Source: Bacteriovorax stolpii
GTDB lineage: Bacteria; Bdellovibrionota; Bacteriovoracia; Bacteriovoracales; Bacteriovoracaceae
Length of the DNA: 64,000 nucleotides
Direction of reading: 5' to 3'
Assembly (NCBI RefSeq): GCF_002872415.1
Contig: NZ_CP025704.1
Coordinates: 62,001-126,000 of the forward strand
Below, in pieces: positions 34,918-42,315 of the stretch; within the stretch, counting starts at the first letter, position 1; each line of letters starts with the position of its first letter. A program made the position numbers and the translations under genes. A model generated the notes under the pieces. That model saw only the letters and a program-made list of their open reading frames with translations, was not told the DNA's origin and did not search any database.

Positions 34918-34935
34918 ATGATTCTAGGAGATTAG
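34918..34935 (+). CDS. Five-codon mini-ORF immediately before flagellin 1
   Basis: ATG ATT CTA GGA GAT TAG (peptide MILGD). It has the strongest ribosome-binding site in the leader (TAAGGAGG, five to seven bases upstream), and its stop codon is one base before the flagellin ATG at 34937. The flagellin ATG has only the AGGAG inside the mini-ORF. Ribosomes loading here could re-initiate on the flagellin, or the two starts may compete. No translation evidence is possible from sequence alone. Confidence 0.35.
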   Translation: MILGD

Positions 34936-34936
34936 T

Positions 34937-35770
34937 ATGGGATTAAGAATTAACACAAACACGCAATCATTAAGAGCACAGAGTTCACTATCGCAAGTAG
35001 AAGCTAAAAAAGCAGATACACTTGCAAAGTTGTCTTCTGGTTCAAGAATTAACAAAGCTGGTGACGATGCAGCCGGTTTAGCAATCTCGGAAAAGTTAAA
35101 AGCTAACATCCGTGGTTCTCAACAAGCTACAAGAAACGCAGGAGATGGTATTTCAATGATCCAAACTGCAGAAGGTGGATTAAACGAAGTTTCTAACGTT
35201 CTAATCAGACTTAGAGAACTTTCTGTTCAAGCAGCTTCTGATACTGTTGGTGATACTGAAAGAAAATTTGCAGACCTTGAATTTCAACATCTATCTCAAG
35301 AGGTAGAGAGAATTGCAAGCTCAACTCAGTTTAACGGAAAACAACTGTTAACTGGTGAAGGTGAAACAATGGAATTCCAGGTTGGTATTATGAACGACGC
35401 TAAAAACGATCGTCTTTCATATAAGCCACAAGAGTCAAGCGCGAGAATCGCTGATCTTGGAATCGAAGGACTAGGAGTACAGACTAAAGTTAATGCGCAA
35501 GAGAACCTTGAAAAGATCGATAGCGCTATTAATGCTGTTAACGGTAACCGCGCTTCTCTAGGTGCTTTACAAAACAGACTACAGTCTACTATTTCTAACC
35601 TTGAAACTAGAACTGAGAACCTAGCTGCTGCTAACTCTCGTATTAGAGATGCAGATATCGCAGCTGAGTCTGCTGAAATGGCAAAATCGAACATCCTTTC
35701 TGCCGCTTCAACTTCAGTTCTATCGCAAGCTAACAACTCTGGTTCAGCTGCACTAAAACTGATTGGCTAA
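34937..35770 (+). CDS. fliC: Flagellin (copy 1)
   Basis: 277 aa, a short flagellin consisting only of the conserved D0/D1 parts with a small central region. N-terminal signature MGLRINTNTQSLRAQSSL and KLSSGSRINKAGDDAAGLAIS; C-terminal signature SRIRDADIAAESAEMAKSNIL ending in ALKLIG (quoted in part). It is the most divergent of the three copies: residues 130-200 lack the SESDSSAS stretch of copies 2 and 3, and the C-terminus ends SVLSQANNSGSAALKLIG. Filament subunit exported by the flagellar type III system, with FliS (49367-49774) as the likely chaperone. It has its own sigma-28-like promoter and terminator, so it is monocistronic. Confidence 0.97.
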   Translation: MGLRINTNTQSLRAQSSLSQVEAKKADTLAKLSSGSRINKAGDDAAGLAISEKLKANIRGSQQATRNAGDGISMIQTAEGGLNEVSNVLIRLRELSVQAASDTVGDTERKFADLEFQHLSQEVERIASSTQFNGKQLLTGEGETMEFQVGIMNDAKNDRLSYKPQESSARIADLGIEGLGVQTKVNAQENLEKIDSAINAVNGNRASLGALQNRLQSTISNLETRTENLAAANSRIRDADIAAESAEMAKSNILSAASTSVLSQANNSGSAALKLIG

Positions 35771-35798
35771 TTAGAAAAACATTCTTAAAACAAAGAAG

Positions 35799-35822
35799 GG
35801 CCCTCGAAAGAGGGCCTTTTTT
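35799..35822 (+). terminator. Rho-independent terminator after flagellin 1
   Basis: GGCCCTC (35799-35805), GAAA tetraloop, GAGGGCC (35810-35816), then six T. A strong intrinsic terminator 28 nt after the stop codon. Confidence 0.92.
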
Positions 35823-35920
35823 ATTTGTGCCTTCATCAAAATTCATGCCATTTCTGATTTTTTAAGTCTTTGAATTAAAAAGCAATTGAAAGAATTCTTG
35901 GTATTAACCGAGCAAAGTGC

Positions 35921-35948
35921 TTAAGTTTTTAACCGAGTGCTCCGATCT
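35921..35948 (+). promoter_or_regulatory. Sigma-28-like promoter of flagellin gene 2
   Basis: TTAAGTTT (35921-35928), 12 nt, TCCGATCT (35941-35948). The -35 box is close to the sigma-28 consensus, and box spacing is identical to that of the other two flagellin promoters. Confidence 0.75.
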
Positions 35949-35956
35949 GGTTTTTG

Positions 35957-36002
35957 TCTGATAAAAAACATCAGATATTAACAAAAGAGGGCGGGGGCCC
36001 TC
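35957..36002 (+). ncRNA. Two-hairpin leader of flagellin 2 mRNA
   Basis: Hairpin A: TCTGAT (35957-35962), 7-nt loop, ATCAGA (35970-35975). Hairpin B: GAGGGC (35987-35992), GGGG loop, GCCCTC (35997-36002). The same pair of hairpins, with different stem sequences but the same stem and loop sizes, precedes flagellin 3 at 37235-37280. It lies directly after the promoter, so it would form the 5' end of the transcript. The gene starts 18 nt after hairpin B. Confidence 0.6.
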
Positions 36003-36019
36003 GAAAAACGGAGAATATC

Positions 36020-36853
36020 ATGGGTTTAAGAATTGCTACCAACATTGCCTCTCAAAACGTTCAAAAGAACTTGAAGGAAGTTTCAAACGCGGGGAACTCG
36101 TCGCTTGAAAAATTATCTTCAGGTAAAAGAATCACAAAAGCATCTGACGATGCTGCCGGACTTGCGATCTCTACTAACTTAGAGGCGCAGACTAAAGGTC
36201 TAAGACAGGCGACAAGAAACGCCAACGACGGTATCTCACTTGTTCAGACAGCTGAAGGGGGATTAAACGAAACGACTAACATTCTTACTCGTCTTCGTGA
36301 GTTAACAATCCAAGCTTCTTCAGACACTGTAGGAGAGCAAGAAAGAGGATTCCTTGATAAAGAATACCAACAGCTAACAAAAGAAATTGACCGTATCTCT
36401 GAGTCTACAGTGTTCAACGGAACACAACTTCTAAACGGTGAAGGTAAAGGCTCAATGGATTTCCAGGTTGGTGCTTTTGCTGGTGAACAAAATAGAATTA
36501 CATTTGATTCTGGAGAGTCTGATTCATCAGCATCTGCAATCGGTGTAAAAGGAACTTCGATCTCAGAAAAAGGTGATGCTCTTTCAGCAATCGGTGACAT
36601 CGATAAAGCGATTGAAAAAGTATCAGGACAAAGAGCTAACCTTGGATCTATCCAGTCAAGACTACAGTCTACTGTGAAGAACCTAGAGGTTCAAACAATT
36701 AACCAAGATAGTGCTCGCTCAGTTATTCAGGATGTGGATGTTGCTGAAGCTACTGCAAACCTTGCTTCTAACCAGGTTGTTAAGAACGCAGCGGTTTCAA
36801 CTCTAGCTCAAGCAAACGGTATCCCGAACTCTGCTCTTAGATTGATTGGGTAA
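36020..36853 (+). CDS. fliC: Flagellin (copy 2)
   Basis: 277 aa from the ATG at 36020, which has CGGAGA upstream; an in-frame TTG at 35954 lies inside the leader hairpin region and is rejected. Conserved D0/D1 ends (MGLRIATNIASQNVQKNL; KLSSGKRITKASDDAAGLAIS; C-terminal STLAQANGIPNSALRLIG). The central region (about 175-200) has a serine-rich patch, DSGESDSSAS, that could be surface exposed and a site for O-linked glycans. Nearly identical to copy 3 except in this central part and at scattered positions, pointing to recent duplication or gene conversion. Own promoter; followed by hairpin structures. Confidence 0.97.
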   Translation: MGLRIATNIASQNVQKNLKEVSNAGNSSLEKLSSGKRITKASDDAAGLAISTNLEAQTKGLRQATRNANDGISLVQTAEGGLNETTNILTRLRELTIQASSDTVGEQERGFLDKEYQQLTKEIDRISESTVFNGTQLLNGEGKGSMDFQVGAFAGEQNRITFDSGESDSSASAIGVKGTSISEKGDALSAIGDIDKAIEKVSGQRANLGSIQSRLQSTVKNLEVQTINQDSARSVIQDVDVAEATANLASNQVVKNAAVSTLAQANGIPNSALRLIG

Positions 36854-36863
36854 GCTTTAAAGA

Positions 36864-36917
36864 AGAGCGTTTCCTCCTGTGGGTTGTTACACAGTATGAG
36901 TTGAAACGCTCTCTTTT
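36864..36917 (+). terminator. Terminator-like branched hairpin after flagellin 2
   Basis: GAGCGTTTC (36865-36873) pairs with GAAACGCTC (36903-36911), enclosing a smaller stem CTGTG (36877-36881)/CACAG (36890-36894), and is followed by TCTTTT. It begins 12 nt after the stop codon. The T-run is short, so efficiency is uncertain. Confidence 0.65.
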
Positions 36918-36974
36918 AAAAAAAGCTAACTCACTCTGAATAGAGTAACTAGTGAAGAGAAGTAGAATAAGAAT

Positions 36975-37080
36975 TTAAGTAGTCTCCATAGGACATAATG
37001 ATTACGCAATGGTTGTTATGTTCTAATACTTAAGCCCAACCCTCCCGCTTCCCCGCAATTATAGGCGGGAGGGTTTTTTG
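36975..37080 (+). ncRNA. Candidate small RNA between flagellins 2 and 3
   Basis: A 446-nt gap separates flagellins 2 and 3. Inside it TTAAGTA (36975-36981) pairs with TACTTAA (37027-37033), and GGACATAA (36991-36998) pairs with TTATGTTC (37016-37023), forming one long two-part hairpin. A separate, very strong intrinsic terminator follows at 37040-37079. The flagellin 2 message already has a terminator-like hairpin upstream (36864-36917), so a second transcript ending here is plausible. No clear promoter was identified, so this may instead be a second 3' UTR structure of flagellin 2. Confidence 0.4.
37040..37079 (+). terminator. Strong rho-independent terminator upstream of flagellin 3
   Basis: CCCTCCCGC (37040-37048), 16-nt loop, GCGGGAGGG (37065-37073), then six T. 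It insulates flagellin 3 from upstream transcription. Confidence 0.92.
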
Positions 37081-37200
37081 GGCTTGATTTTCGACATTGT
37101 GAGTACTTGATGAGAGCGTTTTTATCAAATTTTTTCTTAGTCTAACCTTCTGTAATTCCAGAAAAAATTCATTTTCTTTTACCTGATCAAAGCAATTCAC

Positions 37201-37228
37201 TTAAGTATTTGCCCGAACGTTTCGATAG
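37201..37228 (+). promoter_or_regulatory. Sigma-28-like promoter of flagellin gene 3
   Basis: TTAAGTAT (37201-37208), 12 nt, TTCGATAG (37221-37228). Same spacing as the promoters of flagellins 1 and 2, with a weaker -10 match than copy 2. Confidence 0.68.
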
Positions 37229-37234
37229 GTTGTT

Positions 37235-37280
37235 TGACTGACAAAAGCAGTCAATAACAAAAAAGAGGGTGGGGACCTTC
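37235..37280 (+). ncRNA. Two-hairpin leader of flagellin 3 mRNA
   Basis: Hairpin A: TGACTG (37235-37240), 7-nt loop, CAGTCA (37248-37253). Hairpin B: GAGGGT (37265-37270), GGGG loop, ACCTTC (37275-37280), with one G-U pair. Hairpin A keeps its 6-bp/7-nt geometry but shares little stem sequence with that of flagellin 2. Hairpin B has a C-G to T-A exchange at the loop-closing pair. These are compensatory changes expected of a selected RNA structure. Confidence 0.6.
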
Positions 37281-37299
37281 TTTAAAACAGGAGACTATC

Positions 37300-38133
37300 A
37301 TGGGTTTAAGAATTGCTACAAACATTGCTTCTCAGAACGTACAGAAGAACTTGAAAGAAGTATCTAGTGCCGGTAACAGCCAACTAGAAAAACTTTCTTC
37401 AGGTAAGAGAATTACAAAAGCATCTGACGATGCTGCCGGACTTGCGATCGCGACTAACTTAGAAGCTCAGACTAAAGGTCTAAGACAAGCTTCAAGAAAC
37501 GCGAACGATGGTGTGTCTTTAGTTCAAACTGCTGAAGGTGGACTAAATGAAACATCAAACATCCTTATCCGTCTTCGCGAGCTAACGATCCAGGCCGCTT
37601 CGGATACAGTTGGTGATCAGGAAAGAGGATTTCTTGATAAAGAATACCAACAGCTTTCAAAAGAGATCGACCGTATTTCAGAATCAACAGTGTTTAACGG
37701 AACACAACTTCTGAATGGTAAAGGTAAAGGTGCAATGGACTTCCAGGTAGGTGCATTCTCCGGAGAACAAAACAGAATTACATTCGATTCAAGTGAATCT
37801 GATTCGTCAGCTTCTTCAATTGGAATCGCGAGTACAAATATTGCAAATAAAGATGATGCTTTAAGCTCAATCGGATCAATTGATAAAGCGATTGAAAAAG
37901 TATCGGGACAAAGAGCGAACCTTGGATCGATTCAGTCAAGACTTCAATCGACTATCAAGAACCTTGAAGTTCAGACAATCAATCAGGACTCTGCAAGATC
38001 GGTAATCCAGGACGTGGATGTAGCAGAAGCAACAGCTGCTCTATCTTCTAACCAGGTAGTGAAGAACGCAGCGGTGTCTACATTGGCGCAAGCTAACGGG
38101 ATCCCAAACTCAGCACTAAGACTGATTGGTTAA
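37300..38133 (+). CDS. fliC: Flagellin (copy 3)
   Basis: 277 aa, the same length as copies 1 and 2. N- and C-terminal D0/D1 signatures as in copy 2. The central stretch SSESDSSASSIGIASTNIANKDD differs from copy 2 and is again serine-rich (quoted here only as the segment near residues 165-190: SESDSSASSIG). The ATG at 37300 has AACAGGAGA upstream. It has its own sigma-28-like promoter and two-hairpin leader and is followed by a hairpin (38148) and a strong terminator (38204). Multiple flagellins with separate promoters let the cell vary filament composition, as in Bdellovibrio and Vibrio. Confidence 0.97.
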   Translation: MGLRIATNIASQNVQKNLKEVSSAGNSQLEKLSSGKRITKASDDAAGLAIATNLEAQTKGLRQASRNANDGVSLVQTAEGGLNETSNILIRLRELTIQAASDTVGDQERGFLDKEYQQLSKEIDRISESTVFNGTQLLNGKGKGAMDFQVGAFSGEQNRITFDSSESDSSASSIGIASTNIANKDDALSSIGSIDKAIEKVSGQRANLGSIQSRLQSTIKNLEVQTINQDSARSVIQDVDVAEATAALSSNQVVKNAAVSTLAQANGIPNSALRLIG

Positions 38134-38147
38134 TTAAAAAAAGAATT

Positions 38148-38167
38148 CCGGGAGAGCAATCTCCCGG
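38148..38167. repeat. Perfect hairpin after flagellin 3
   Basis: CCGGGAGA (38148-38155), GCAA loop, TCTCCCGG (38160-38167), starting 14 nt after the stop codon. No T-run on the plus strand; on the minus strand a T-rich tract follows after five bases, so it could stop antisense transcription or protect the mRNA 3' end. Confidence 0.6.
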
Positions 38168-38203
38168 CTTGATAAAAATGAGAATCTTCTGTTAATCCCC
38201 AAG

Positions 38204-38228
38204 CCTCTCCCGAGAGGGAGAGGTTTTT
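38204..38228 (+). terminator. Rho-independent terminator after flagellin 3
   Basis: CCTCTCCC (38204-38211), GAGA tetraloop, GGGAGAGG (38216-38223), then five T. Lies 38 nt before the PilZ gene, separating it from the flagellin message. Confidence 0.9.
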
Positions 38229-38266
38229 AGGAACTAACAGAGCAAAAAATAAAACGAGAGCTTTTT

Positions 38267-38974
38267 ATGAAAGAGCAAAAAAGAGGAAAAGATTTTGACC
38301 GAATGATTGTAGAAGCAGTCCAGGGCAATCTTTCATTTTTTGCATGGCAATCTCTTGGCGGAGTTGTAGAAAAATGCGAACTCAAGGTGAAGGCCTTCAG
38401 AAAAGACTACAACGAAATTGAATTGGAAGTGAAATCAGAGCAGGTAGAAATACTTGCTAAAGTTATTTCCGGTGACCGCATGATGAACATTTATGTACCG
38501 GAACTCTCAGTTTCTTTCTCTACAGAATTAAAAAGTGTTTCAGGCGGGAAAATCGTTAAGCTTTACCCTCCAAAAGACTATTCGTTTTACGAAAGAAGAA
38601 AGCATGAAAGGCTTCAGCCGACAAAAACATGTTATGTGAATTTCGAACTCAATAAACTTCCTATTAAGAAATCCATCTTCGATATCAGCATTGGTGGATT
38701 TGCCATTATCCTTCCCAAAACAGATAAGGTTGTTGTCGCTCGCGGAAGAGAGTTTCCACTAATGACTCTGGATGTATTTGGCAGAAAGCTAAAAGTTAAG
38801 GCCGAATGTATAAATGCAGTGACAATTGATCGTTTTAAGCTGGATACACTTCCTTACGGCGGTTACAAAATCGCTTTCCGCTTTATGGAAATGAGCAAAG
38901 AAGACAAAGAATACCTGGTAGAATTTATTGCTCACCAGTCTTTACTTCAGGCGCATGTTAAAAAGGCCAATTAA
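38267..38974 (+). CDS. PilZ-domain c-di-GMP receptor, YcgR-like
   Basis: 235 aa, soluble. The N-terminal half (to about 95) is a beta-rich domain in the position of YcgR-N. The C-terminal half is a canonical PilZ domain with both ligand motifs: RKHER (R111-R115, the RxxxR motif) and DISIGG (D139, S141, G144, the D/NxSxxG motif). Cyclic di-GMP binding is therefore expected. YcgR proteins act as a brake at the flagellar motor, and the position directly after three flagellin genes suggests control of motility, but a direct motor role is inferred. The strong terminator at 38204 separates it from flagellin 3. Confidence 0.85.
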   Translation: MKEQKRGKDFDRMIVEAVQGNLSFFAWQSLGGVVEKCELKVKAFRKDYNEIELEVKSEQVEILAKVISGDRMMNIYVPELSVSFSTELKSVSGGKIVKLYPPKDYSFYERRKHERLQPTKTCYVNFELNKLPIKKSIFDISIGGFAIILPKTDKVVVARGREFPLMTLDVFGRKLKVKAECINAVTIDRFKLDTLPYGGYKIAFRFMEMSKEDKEYLVEFIAHQSLLQAHVKKAN

Positions 38975-39026
38975 TTGCCGGGCAATATGCAATTTACAGA
39001 AGTCGCAAAACATTCGATAATGGCTT

Positions 39027-39788
39027 ATGAAATTTTCTGCCATATCAGACGTTCACATTAAAAGGGCCGGAGACCAGGCCGAAGATCTGCTTTTGACATT
39101 TTTAAGAAATCCAGACGTTCAATCGAGCGACGTTGTCTTTTTATTGGGTGATATTTTTGACCTGATGATTGGGCCGCTTACGCAGTACTTCGTTCGTTAC
39201 CAGGCCTATTTCGATGAAATCAAAAAGCTGATGAAAAATGGGACGCATATCTGTTATGTAGAAGGAAATCACGATTTTCATATTAAGCTTCTTTATAGAA
39301 AATTTTTTCTGGTCCACGCAGACCTCGACCCTGCTCTTTTTTCTATGGCCCCATACTTTGAATTTATGAATGGCGGAAAAAAGATTTATCTCGCTCATGG
39401 GGATGATATCGAGCTTAACAATCCAAGCTATAAACTCTTTAAGGCCGTGGTGACATCACCTCCTCTGCGTTATTATGCCAATTATCTAATGCCGCATTTT
39501 TTAATCAAAGGAATCGGTGAGTACTCGGCCGAAAAATCGCGCAAGAGAAATAATAAACGTTATTCAACGGATGCAGACCTGGCACCTGTAAAAGATAATT
39601 TCAGATTGTCAGTGGAAGTTTTTCGCAAAAAGCGCACATTTGATGTGATCGTCTTAGGGCATAGCCATGTGAAAGATTATTATGTGTCACCGTCAGGCTT
39701 TGAATACATTAATAACGGTTACGCCCAACATACAAAAACCTATATCTCCATCGAAGATGGAGATATAAGTTTTAAATCAATTTTTTAG
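39027..39788 (+). CDS. LpxH-like metallophosphoesterase
   Basis: 253 aa calcineurin-type phosphoesterase. Dinuclear metal motifs in order: SDVH (D8, H10), GDIFDLMIG (near 43), GNHDFH (near 80), LAHGDD (near 122), and GHSHVKDYYV (near 210). The GDxFDxxxG and GNHDFH forms match UDP-2,3-diacylglucosamine diphosphatase LpxH in lipid A synthesis, although length and the middle region (RYYANYLMPHFLIK) also fit related phosphatases. No lipid A genes are adjacent. The last codons contain a perfect 12-bp hairpin (39741-39767), and the stop overlaps the convergent recN gene by 4 nt. Confidence 0.8.
   Translation: MKFSAISDVHIKRAGDQAEDLLLTFLRNPDVQSSDVVFLLGDIFDLMIGPLTQYFVRYQAYFDEIKKLMKNGTHICYVEGNHDFHIKLLYRKFFLVHADLDPALFSMAPYFEFMNGGKKIYLAHGDDIELNNPSYKLFKAVVTSPPLRYYANYLMPHFLIKGIGEYSAEKSRKRNNKRYSTDADLAPVKDNFRLSVEVFRKKRTFDVIVLGHSHVKDYYVSPSGFEYINNGYAQHTKTYISIEDGDISFKSIF
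39741..39767. terminator. Perfect 12-bp hairpin inside the end of the LpxH-like gene
   Basis: TATATCTCCATC (39741-39752), GAA loop, GATGGAGATATA (39756-39767). It sits inside the coding sequence 19 nt before the stop, and a T-rich stretch (TTTTTT at 39780-39785) follows. Since the gene overlaps convergent recN, the hairpin may serve as a terminator for the plus-strand transcript embedded in the codons. Confidence 0.5.
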
Positions 39789-41416
39789 ATTTCAGGATTC
39801 ATGGCGCGAATGAAGCTCTCTCTTTGAGCACCCATCGCCAGCTCGATAATCGAAAGCGTTCTTGGCTGATCTTCGATCACTTTTGTCGTCTTAGATACAT
39901 TGATGATCTGAGTAGCAAAACTAGCGATTTGCGGAAGGTGAGTGATCGCCAGGACCTGAGAGTACTCAGCTACAGACTGAAGTGACTTTCCGATCGAGAT
40001 GGCCGTTTCACCGCCGATACCAGTATCAATTTCATCAAACAGGAAGACAGAGATTGTATCGTTGCTTGAAAGAATTTGTCTTACTGCAAGAAGGATTCTT
40101 GAAAGCTCTCCACCTGAAGCGATTTCTTTAACTTTAAAGAAGCCTTCGCCTGGGTTTGTTTCAGCGATAAAGTCGATTTTAGAGAATCCTTTAGCGCCTA
40201 GAGTTTCATTTTTATTAACGTTGATTTTTAAAGTCGCACCATTCATTTTCAGGTCACGTACTTTAGTTGTCAGCTCCTGAGAAAGAGCCTCAGCTCTCGC
40301 CTTTCTGATATTGTGAAGTTCTTCAGCAAAAGTCTGGCAACGGTTTTCAAGGTCGCTGATCTTTTTAGAGATAAGAGCAATCTTGTCATCAACCTGGAAG
40401 AACGAATCAAGCTCAGCGCGGAACTCTGCAAAGGCCTTAATCATTTCTTCAGTTGATCCACCGAACTTTCTCTTTAGTTTTTGGTAAGTATCAAGACGAT
40501 CCATGATCTCTTCGATGTTTTCATCATCAGGAGTCGCGTTAAGGTCTTTAGACAGATCGTATGAAACGTCTTCTAAAAGCGCTTTAACTTCGTAAAGTTT
40601 TGCTGTGATTTCTTCTGAAACAATTCCACCGCTCTTGTCAGCTTTACTTAAACATGTTTTTAAAAGATCTAATAAGTTGATTTCGTCTTCAGAAATGGCA
40701 CTTGCTAGAGACCCAAGAACTTGTTGTCTCTTTTCTACGTTTAAGATCAGGTCTTTTTTCTTAAGTAGTTCAGCTTCATCTTCAAGGCTTGGTGTTAGTC
40801 TCTCTAATTCTTCAAGTTGGAAGCGAACGTAGTCTTCTCTTTGTGCTCTAAGATTCTTTTCCTGAATAAGGTCGTTGAAGTCTTTTTTGAATGCGCTTAA
40901 TTGTGAAAATAGGTTTTGATAATCTTTAATATCACCTTCAAGGCCAGCATATGAATCAAGAAGAACCAGTTGGTAGTCTTCGCTTAGAAGCTTCTGGTTT
41001 TCAAATTGACCTACTAAGTCTACAAAGCGTTTCGCAAATGAGCTTAGAAGAGACGCCGAACAAGACTGGAAGTTAAGGTATGACTTTGAGCTTTCGTTAG
41101 CGAAGATGATTCTTTTAACCACAATTTCGTTCCCATCAAATGGATGACCGATGTCGTGGAAATACGTTTTAATTGTCTGATCATTGGTCGAAAACACCGC
41201 TTCAATCGTGGCAAACTCAGCATTCTTTCTGATGAGCTTTTTATCAGCGCGAGCGCCGAAGATGATTTGAAGAGCGTCTAAGATTAAGCTTTTCCCGGAA
41301 CCAGTCTCACCTACGATGGCGTTGAATTTAATATCAAACTGGATTTCCTGATTTTCAAAAGTAGCGAAGTTTTGCAAGTTTAATGATTTCAAATAAAGTG
41401 TTTCATTTGTTTTCAT
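39785..41416 (-). CDS. recN: DNA repair ATPase RecN
   Basis: 543 aa SMC-like protein in double-strand break repair. N-terminal Walker A VGETGSGKSLILDAL (about 35-49), a central coiled coil (roughly 160-370), and C-terminal signature motif ASGGELSRILLAVR with Walker B FLFDEIDTGIGGETA. HLPQIASFA (D-loop/His region) completes the family pattern. Length close to the family norm (550 aa). The start overlaps the nadK stop by 4 nt. It is the last gene of the long minus-strand run beginning at fliD. Confidence 0.95.
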   Translation of the reverse strand: MKTNETLYLKSLNLQNFATFENQEIQFDIKFNAIVGETGSGKSLILDALQIIFGARADKKLIRKNAEFATIEAVFSTNDQTIKTYFHDIGHPFDGNEIVVKRIIFANESSKSYLNFQSCSASLLSSFAKRFVDLVGQFENQKLLSEDYQLVLLDSYAGLEGDIKDYQNLFSQLSAFKKDFNDLIQEKNLRAQREDYVRFQLEELERLTPSLEDEAELLKKKDLILNVEKRQQVLGSLASAISEDEINLLDLLKTCLSKADKSGGIVSEEITAKLYEVKALLEDVSYDLSKDLNATPDDENIEEIMDRLDTYQKLKRKFGGSTEEMIKAFAEFRAELDSFFQVDDKIALISKKISDLENRCQTFAEELHNIRKARAEALSQELTTKVRDLKMNGATLKINVNKNETLGAKGFSKIDFIAETNPGEGFFKVKEIASGGELSRILLAVRQILSSNDTISVFLFDEIDTGIGGETAISIGKSLQSVAEYSQVLAITHLPQIASFATQIINVSKTTKVIEDQPRTLSIIELAMGAQRESFIRAMNPEI

Positions 41417-42315
41417 TTAGTATCCCTCATTCCGTGTGTGAATTTCTCTTTGAGTGTTCTAAAGTATGTGCGGTCGGTATTTTTAATCAGGCGGACATTC
41501 AGCGATTTCTTCTTGGTCACGCGGACTGTTTCCTGAGAGCTGATGACAAAAGCTTGTTGGCCATCAAGTGTGAGTTTAATCATTTCATCCGGTTTGGCAG
41601 CTTTGATTGTGACACTTGTGTTATCCGGGATAACAAGCGGTCTGTGCGTTAAGCTATGAGCACAGATGGGAGTCATGGTGATAGCATTAACTTTAGGGTT
41701 AATGATCGGTCCACCTGCGGCCAGTGAGTAAGCCGTTGAGCCAATCGGTGAGCTGATAATTAAACCATCTCCAGAAAGGTTATAAATATGCTCGCCTTCT
41801 GATTCAACAGAAAGAGTCAGCATTCTTGAAATCTGGTTATTGTTGATAACCAGGTCATTTAAAAAGTTTCCTTTGAAAATCACTTTGCCCTTTTTGAACA
41901 CTTCAACTTGATACAGTGAAAGTGTCGTCAGTTTATAGTTACCACGAAGGGTTTCTTCAAGCTGGTCAAAGAACTCAACCTTGGAAAATTCAGTAATGAA
42001 ACCAAGGTGTCCCATATTGACTCCGAAAATCGGAGGAGATGACTTCTTCACATTTCTGCTGACCCCAATAAGAGTACCGTCACCACCCATAGTGATAATC
42101 AAGTCAGTATTGTCGTGCAGGTTTTTTTCTTCAACGAAGTTTATGTTTTTCAGGTCGCCTTTAAAAAGTTTTGTCAGGCGCTCTTTTTCTTTTGAAAGAA
42201 AGAAGACAGTTTTTTTTCTTCTATGCAGCCATGAGGCCAGGTTGGGAAGAATACTTTCAAATTCAGAAGTGACCTTAGGTTTTAGTACGATAGTGATATT
42301 TTTAACTTGGGCCAC
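41413..42315 (-). CDS. nadK: NAD kinase
   Basis: 300 aa from a GTG at 42315 with GGGAGG five bases upstream. The open frame extends further (to 42534), but that part reads through the response-regulator gene and carries no family sequence. Makes NADP from NAD. Motifs: GGDGTLIGVSR (about 67-77), GVNMGHLGFITEF, the NDLVINN motif, and DGLIISSPIGSTAYSLAAGGPI (split around the GSTAYS segment). Overlaps the response regulator stop by 14 nt and recN by 4 nt. nadK-recN adjacency is common in bacteria. Confidence 0.93.
   Translation of the reverse strand: MAQVKNITIVLKPKVTSEFESILPNLASWLHRRKKTVFFLSKEKERLTKLFKGDLKNINFVEEKNLHDNTDLIITMGGDGTLIGVSRNVKKSSPPIFGVNMGHLGFITEFSKVEFFDQLEETLRGNYKLTTLSLYQVEVFKKGKVIFKGNFLNDLVINNNQISRMLTLSVESEGEHIYNLSGDGLIISSPIGSTAYSLAAGGPIINPKVNAITMTPICAHSLTHRPLVIPDNTSVTIKAAKPDEMIKLTLDGQQAFVISSQETVRVTKKKSLNVRLIKNTDRTYFRTLKEKFTHGMRDTK

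Noticed and set aside
35326-36600. Minus-strand frames of 118-136 codons within flagellins 1 and 2
   Set aside because: Antisense shadows of highly conserved flagellin genes, produced by their biased codon use.
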